This document shows positions 53,701 to 62,700 of a DNA stretch of 64,000 bases, one piece after another. The notes under the pieces were generated by a model. It ran no database searches and was not told where the DNA came from. It saw only the letters and a list, made by a program, of their open reading frames with translations. The DNA is from Stenopsyche tienmushanensis (lineage: Eukaryota; Arthropoda; Insecta; Trichoptera; Stenopsychidae): assembly GCA_008973525.1 (NCBI GenBank), contig WACJ01000274.1, positions 1,116,001 to 1,180,000 on the forward strand, written 5' to 3'. Within the stretch, counting starts at the first letter, position 1; each line of letters begins with the position of its first letter. A program made the translations under genes and the position numbers.

Positions 53701-56700
53701 ACCGCACAAAAAAGGGTTTAATTGTATGCGCATTCCATTATTTTTGTACCGTTTTTGAATTCTTCTTTCACAAATCGATATATCTTCGAAATTTTAATAT
53801 GATTTCGTTGCGTTTTGATCCAATTTGAAAACATTCTAACAGGTAAACGGAAATCTATTATTGACACTACCCTGTTAAAAGTCATTAAAATCAATATAAA
53901 TACAAACAACGACTCCGCATTCAACGATCGCGGTCGATCTTTAATCAACTGAAATTCCGAATCTTCATGTGTAACAATGCAATAATCACACGGAACTGTC
54001 GAATATTACGAAATCTTCATAAGATGTTCACGTCGACCTTGATATTCTCACGAATATTGATGACCTTATGATCTTCTTCGTTTAAACGTATCTGTATTTT
54101 TTTACTATGGATTATTATATTGGATGGATAAAATTTAATGCTTAGCTTAGATTACATAACGTATGCAATATACGTAGTCGAATTGCATTTTGTATTCATT
54201 AATGGTAGCTTTTTGACCAATTATGACCCAGTTCAAAAATGTTAACTTCCGGCTAGAGGTTCTCGCATTAGAAGCTCATGAAATGGCATTCTTCATTCGG
54301 CTTGATATTTGTCAAGTCGTGTTATTTTTGATGGTGAATGTTCATTTTCACTATTATTTTGTCGTTAGACGTGCAACGAAAGATGTGAATATTACCACTC
54401 GGCAAAATAATTAATTAGTGCTGCCAGCGTAGGAAATATTTCATCAATCATGCTGTGTATGTATTGTTTAATATTATGATAGTTAAAAAGCTACTAAATT
54501 ATTATTTTGAAATGCATGAATTCATGTTATTTTTAAATTGGCTGTGTGTTGTGTATTATATAATAAAATAGGCTCGCTACTGGTGTATTGGTTGCTTTAT
54601 GCTACGTAGATGTGGTGCGGCGCATCGCATCTATATAATGTATGCGATGGATATGAACACACTACAAACTATTCTCTTTATTTTCCTCACTAATTATCGC
54701 TTGGAGTTTCACTTTTCGTGACGTTCAAGCCAATTTACCCTGCCACGCCTATACAAGCTTCATTTCGATATAAATGCACGTGCATTTGCAATGGATTTAC
54801 AAAGGGGATCACTATTTTAGCGATCATTAACAGAAATTAAATGCTATTTCCGCTTATTCGGCTTTCCCTCGCATTTTCACTAATTGCCTCAATTGTGTGC
54901 TCCCCCGTTTCGTATACGAACGCGCCTGCATTCGATCGCTATTTCGAGTTTCCCGGCGCACTTTGATGACACGTTGCCAGTTTCCGTAAATATAATTAAT
55001 TAACAACGGTTTCCTGGTTCATCAATGCTTTCGTTTATTCGAAAGCGCCTAAAATATCCATTGGCCGATGGCCATTTGTGCGGCCGAGCTGGAATGCGTT
55101 CGTGTGGGGGCGCACTCATTAAAACTCGTTACAAAAATAATCCTTTTAGACGGCAAGGATTTTCAGCCGATATCATTAAAGGGCGGTTACCGTCCAATAA
55201 ATAATGTGCGATTAAAATTAATATATTAAGGTACATATTATGTGGACGTATTTCACCATAAATGGCTTGTGGCATGCGAATTTCGTATAAATAAGTCGAT
55301 AATCTCTTCTTAATTTGCTTGATATAAATATTCGCAAATTTAATGATTAACGTTCCTAAAACATCCAGTATTATTTTATAACATTTATTGTTAAATATTT
55401 TTTAATTATATTACAATCATTAGCGACTTATTGTTGTAGCTGCATAGATATTTGCAACGGTTGTATGTTATATATATGTATAAATAATGTGGCGGGCGCA
55501 ACTGAGCTTGGGGCGCAAAATGCAGAATACCGACCCGATCGAGAGTTGCACATGGTTTTTATTTTACTTGATCATTCTACTCTACATGAATCAATACTGA
55601 GTGATTCTGTTCGTTTTTATAATATATACTAAGTTGTCTAATCCTTCTTTTCTTAACATTGGGCCGACCCAGCCGGCATAAGCCCGCAATTAAACAAAAA
55701 TATTTTCGACCGATTGTAAAATTTAAACAACCCACCCGATCGGTCTTCTTCGGATAACTTCGTTTTGTAATGAGAGTTTGTAATCGCTCTGCAGCAATAT
55801 TCAGGTATGGCGTCCAATCACGAGGGGCTCATTCGTCATGGCAGCGGTCCGAAAAGCGGACCGGTTGGACACACCTTGTGGCCACTCCGTTTTTTGCGGC
55901 ATTTTCTATGATCTGTACGATCACGGAAGCTCCCTCAGAGTCGCGAACGAATCTAGACTTCCCCTCATCCATAAAAATTATATATTTATATATCTTACTA
56001 ATTTATACTGCTATCTTAGCTAGTTTTTATGCAAAAACTCGGCATTAGTGCTTTAAAACATCACCAAATGCTCGATTAGAACATCATCACGAGGCTGTTT
56101 TTGTTCCATTATAAGCAAACGCAGCACCCATCTTGCGCAAAGCTTTCTCATGTCCAAATTTTCCGTCAATGTGCGATCTACTAGCTCGCGCACTTACAGT
56201 CGACGGCCATCCAATACTATTTTTTGGATTTTCTTCATAATTTCTAAGCTGGTTACCACATTTGGTCGACCACTACGCTGTTCGTCTTGGCAACTCGTAC
56301 GGTCTCATTTAAACTCTGCCACCCAACATCTCACTGTTGTAAACGAAGGAGTAGACTCCTCGAGAATAGAATCTAGTTCGAATTTGATATTAGTTGGACT
56401 GAGACTTATAAAAGATTCTAATATGAATCCGAGTCTAATATGAGGGCGGAATTTGATGGTCAGGAAACAGAGCTATATTCGTTACTGGTTTTATTGCATA
56501 TAATCACTATCTTTGGCATTTTTTAATGTCAAAAATATCAAAAATAAAATTAGTCCACCCTCTCCCTGTTATCTCCAAAATACAAACTGAATATATTAAA
56601 GGTCAAAGTGTGCTTTTTGCATTGTGTCTGCACATATATATTTTTAATTTCGTATATATTATTGTTTCATATATGAAATTATGTAGTTCATATTTAATGA

Positions 56701-59700
56701 AAATTTTGCGCATTACCAAATTTGTCTGTTATGATCTATAATTTTATGCGTCACAGTTTTGATAAGAATTTTACGAAATTTGGCATATCACTCAATCGGC
56801 TAAAATCTATGCTAAATATAATCTTATCAATTCAAATTCAACGTAATAAAATCCACGAGAACGACATCGAAAAAATTAATATCTTAAGACCCGATTCACA
56901 CTATGGTGCCAGTAACGGTTCGATCTCGCTCCGATCTCGGTCCGATCAAATATTCTTACACAAGAAACAATCAGAGTATTCACACTATCGGATCGTTCCA
57001 ATCCCGTTTTTTGTATGAGAATATTTGACCGGACCGAGACCGGGAGCGAGATCGAACCGTTACCGGCACCATAGTGTGGATCGGGCCTAAAGGAGTGAGA
57101 CATAGGATTGAAAAGAGTAGCTAAAGATCCAAGACTTTTATCCCAAATTACTGGTTAAGATTTTAAAATTATCATTTGTGTTCTTGGGTTTTAAAATTAT
57201 CAACACTCACTTAACCGCAATGACACACCGGTGAGTCGCTATGTTTTTTCATAGAAAAATAAACATTTTTTAATACTTAAAAAGTATTATGCTAGGGACA
57301 CATATTGGTGAATCCAAACATGTCTTTACATTTCAATGGATCTTGGTACGATTTCGGACAATCCCAATACTACCGCGTAATACTGAAACAGCGTTAAACG
57401 GAGCCTTACTGTAAAGTAATTGCCATATCAGCAATTATTTTATTTTGGCTTTCTCCCGCTAATGGATCAACTAATAGATTTTATTACGATTTGCGCGTAT
57501 TAAGCTTTTCAATTCGATAAAATATGCATTTAGTTCATTATTGGGATTGAATGTGGTCAATTTTCATACAGTCATGTTAGCATTTGACCGATCATGAAAT
57601 TTAAATATCTAAATTGGTCTCTTTTTTTTAATGAAGTACATGTTTTCATTATTGACAGCAACAAATAATTTGGTATCTCTCGATAAGACGTCGAACATTT
57701 GGCCAACCTGTTGAGAGTTCTTCAACACACGGCCCATACACGCTCTGAATTTTAAAAACACTACTTATACCTTGAAATTCTTATGCATTGACACGTTTCA
57801 CGGGATGATGGAGAATATTTACGCGTATAATACTAGCACAGTTATCTACGGAGATACGTGATCAAATTTGTGATATCACACTTCATACACCATTCACCAC
57901 CCACCTGTCTTCCCACCGTTTAAAATATGTACGCTCCCATTTAAATGGAGTGCTATTATCAATACGGTGTCATCATGGGATTGTATTAAATAGATCACAG
58001 AACTGTGGTAAAAATACATTTGTAATATTTAAACCTGAACACGACACCGATTTAGAATGTACCCTTTTTGTGTTCTAATTATAGCGATCATTTAAATCTC
58101 GTCAAAAGTGATGTCGTTTATATTTTTACGTTTGTAAGCTGCCTGTCAAAAGAATTTCACTAACGGCATATCTGAGGTAGTTTATTATTAAATAAGACAA
58201 TGAACTTAAACGACACTATGTTCTATTTTTGTAGGAAAGTCTTGTCAGTTGTCTTTAAATGACAGATATTAACTCTTTCCGGTCCTATGTCTCACCTGTT
58301 GAGACATCGATTGTTCTGATGGGTTCCATGTTGAGTGTAAATGTTCATGTTTAGCATAGATTTTTAATCGTTTGAGTGCTACGCTTAAAAAACTTATTTT
58401 GAAATAATCATATATGTAACCATTACACACAAAATACAACAGAGGCGTAACAAGGGGATGGCAAGGCAGGCGCCCACCACAGGCCCAAAACGCAGGATAC
58501 CGACCCAGTCGGGAATTGCACATGGTTTTTATTTTATTTGACCATTCTACTTTATATGAATCAACACTGGCTCTATTTATTTTTATAATATATACTAAGT
58601 TATGTAATCCCTCTTTTTGTTACCGCTTAAACTTTGGGTCGACCCAGTCGACATAAGGCCGCAATAAAATAAAGACAACAATATTTAAGATTGAAACAAC
58701 CCACCTGATCAGTCTTCTTCGGACAACTTCGTTTTATAATGAGAGTTCGTAATCGTTGTATAGACGTGTCCGGGTATGGCGTCCGATCGCGAGGCGTTCA
58801 TTTGTCATGTCAGCGATCCGAAAAGCGGACCGGTTGGATACACAGACCTTGTGGTCACTCCGTCCTCTTTTAATGCTGTTTGCGGCATTTTTGGGGTCTT
58901 CCATGATCTGTACGATCACGGAATCCTTTTAGTTGTATGATATAAAATCTGGCTAGTTTCTACCCCGCGCTCAGAGCACAAGTGACCAATAGAATTTGAG
59001 TCCTTGCGGACGTGGATATTAAATTCAAGTTTTGCACCTTGGTGTGCATTTTTGTTGAGCGGGATGGCATGATCCCGAATAGCAGGCCCAATGTAACTCG
59101 GGTCAGTGGAGTCTGTAAATAATTTCACAAAAATATCTTGTTCAAGTATAGTTAAATGTTTTTCATTATATTTTTGCGAACCTCCGGTCTAAGAACCGAT
59201 TAACCAATCGTTGAATTGGAAGGATTGGCATCTGTTGGAACTAAAGATGATGTTTCTTGTGTAGTGCACACAACTAATAAAAATATCAAAAGTTACCATC
59301 AAATCCCGCCCTCATTAAAATCTAATTCTGTTGAATAAATTTGAGTTCCTGTGAATGCTACATGAACCTTCAGGGCTTACAACTGCAATGATGAATCAGA
59401 TCTTCGAACGAATACATCGCCTCCAATTGCCAGAAGTAGTCCACTATGGGAATATGTTACCAATAATAATGATCACAGTTTAAATATACATTTTTCTGTT
59501 GACCAAAAATCAGTAGGATTTCAATTTTAATTGTAATTTTTTAAATATTTTTTTTAACCGAAAAAACGTAGAAAAAGGAGCGGAGGGTTCTCAGGGCAGA
59601 GTTCCCGGACGGCGCCCTTTTCTCATATGCTCGTCGAGTTGGACGTGCTCGCATGCGGGTTCGTTCTGCTCTCGGACCGTTGTGTAGTCGGGCGGATGGG

Positions 59701-62700
59701 ATGAATGTGGACGGACGTCGAATAGAAAGTCTCTCGTTTTAGATAACATCTTTATTAATCACGAAAGAGAGATCTGGCCGCGAGAAGAACGTCCTCCCGC
59801 AGCCAAGGCTATCCGACGATTCCTCACAACTCCCGCGTCCTGCGCGTCATCACCGAACCGACAATAATCCACGCGCAATAAGCAATCGGTGTCATTCCTT
59901 CAGACGCAATGTGTCCACAATGCCACGGAAGATGACGCTGTTAATCTGGCGAATTACATCCACACCTTAACCACTTATTGCTAAGGATTGCGCGAGTAAC
60001 ATAGGCATAGTCTAATATATAAAAAGCAATGTTTGTTTGTCCGTATTTAATGCGCTGCCATACCGTTCATCCGATTGTGATAAAACTTTGTCAATTTATT
60101 GTTTACACTTGCGGGAATAACATAGGCGTAGTAAAAATATTGTTTGTGTACGCAGTTTGTTATGCAAGACGTTTAGCGTATGCACTATGTTGGCGCATAT
60201 TGGTCTGGTGGTTGCTAAGGTAAATAAAGCACTACAACCGTCGATCGTATACCCTTTTTTTTAGCAAAATTAAAATATATGAAAGCATTGCAACGCATGT
60301 CCGGTAATCACCAGTATGTAATGAAATAGGTTTGCTGCTGGTGTAGTGGTTGCTTTATGTCACATATAGACAAACATACACAGTAGAATCGGCGCTACGC
60401 AAGCGTGTAACGTCGGTGGCGTTTCATTTTTCGTGACGTTCAAGCCAATTTACCCTACCGTGCCTATACAAGTTTAACTTCAAAAACATACAACCGAAAC
60501 AAATGTCTATGCAACTACAATAACAAGTACAGAACGTGATAAATAAAACTTAACACCACAAATGGAGGCGAAAAATTTGACCCCGACTATAAGTACAATA
60601 ATGAATGCATGCATTGAGCAATTGTTAAACGATGATTACCATTTAAACGAATTATTTCCTTACATAATGTCCATTTGTGTTTGTCATTAGTTAACGCATT
60701 GGGATGTTAATATAATTTATATTCTCAGTGTGTTGTGCTCAACTGCCATTAGGCGCATCAAAGAGAAGCACGCCCTCGAAATTAGACGGGAAATTACCGG
60801 GAGGCCGTTTTCCTGTCGACTGACATGGATGGAATGACTTCCTTCATCTAATGACATAACATTTTAAAATCGACCTGTGAATGTAGTTTCAAGTTCAATC
60901 AAACGTTTGGTTGTATTAAACAAATCCAAATCAATGTATTGACAATGCTTTTAGATTTGAATAATATCTCATGTGCAATAATATTTTAGTTTATAAAATA
61001 CTATTTAATTAGATATTTAAATGTTATATGAACATATAAATTATTTGAATATTAATTTTTAATTAAATTTATATTAAAAATATATTTAATTTAATTACAG
61101 ACAAGGATCGAGAGCGAGATTACATAGGCTTTGCCACCTTGCCTGAGCAGATGCACAGGAAGTCTGTGAAAAGAGGATTTGATTTTACATTAATGGTAGT
61201 GGGAGAGTCTGGACTTGGAAAATCAACCCTCATCAACAGCCTTTTTCTGGGTGATTTGTATAAAAACCGTAAAATATCAGACATCACAGGTGCTTTTCTT
61301 TAAAATTCACACTCATTAATATTGCCAAATATCACAAAATAATATGATTTTGTTCTAGATCGCCTTGAAAAGACCACAACAATCGAAAAGAAAACGATGG
61401 ACATCGAGGAACGCGGGGTCAAATTGCGACTCACAGTTGTCGACACTCCAGGATTCGGTGACGCAATCAACTGTGAAGATTCATGGAGAGTCTGCACGGC
61501 GTATATAGACGAACAATTCAGGCAGTATTTCACCGATGAAAGCGGATTGAACAGAAGAAACATTCAGGATAATCGCGTTCATTGCTGTCTTTATTTTGTT
61601 CCTCCGTATGGGCATAGGTAATTATATCCAAATGCACGAGCTAAATCATCTATAAACAATATCAATTAAATTGTGTATTTGAAATTTGAAAGCCTGCGAC
61701 AAATGGATTTGGAACTCATGAAAAGACTTCATAGAAAAGTGAACATCGTCGTCGTTATAGCAAAAGCAGACACACTCACTTCAGCTGAAGTGAGAAAACT
61801 AAAGCAGCGGATTCTGAAGGATATTGAAGACAATCAAATACAAGCGAGTTGTTTTCACATATTTAAATTAAACACTTCAATTTTATAATATAAATAACCA
61901 GTAATAATACAATTTTAAATTACTGGAAGCATTTCATTATTATTATAATTATATATGAATGCAATTTAGCCTTTTTTACAACTTCCCTTTTATTTAATAT
62001 TTGAATCTAATATGAAGTAAATAATAAAATGTACGTCGTATAATGAAAGTGTGTATATACAAACGTTTAATAAATGGTTTTAATTTTTAGATATATCAAT
62101 TCCCAGAATGTGATAGTGATGAAGATGAAGAATTTAAACAACAAGATAGAGAATTAAAAGCGTGCGTACCATTTGCGGTAGTCGGTAGCAACACAATGCT
62201 TGAAGTGGCAGGGAAGCGTGTTCGCGGAAGACAATATCCATGGGGAGTTGTAGACGGTAAATTATTCTATAATGGAATTTTAACTTGTGTGCATTCATAT
62301 ACATGTATGGGCTCATCTTTTAACCCTTTGCACTTCAATGTCAAGTGTTGTTCAACATTGATTGTGTTCTACTAGCTCCAATATCGAGTGATACTTGAAG
62401 TCTAATACCTCGATTTACATTGAATTTTATAATGAAAGGGATTTTTTTACATCTTGTAGTAATACAAATGAAAGACATCGTATTTTGCACATTTATCCAC
62501 AGTTGCACTTATGAATCATGCGGTACTGACGCCTATCTGATATGAATAAAAGAATACGAAATTCTGGAATTCAAGTAACAAAGCAAAAACAGTAGAAAAC
62601 ACATCTTTCTTTGACTGGGCATTTCGGTGTTCATCATTCCAGAGGAAAAATGATTGCATTTCCAAAAAATGAACCCAAGTAGTGATAGTTTTCAGCTCTT

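Noticed and set aside
61844..61850. The GT at 61848 as the donor of Sep4 intron 4
   Set aside because: Using it adds four bases and breaks the frame into exon 5; the GC donor at 61844 keeps the conserved protein intact.
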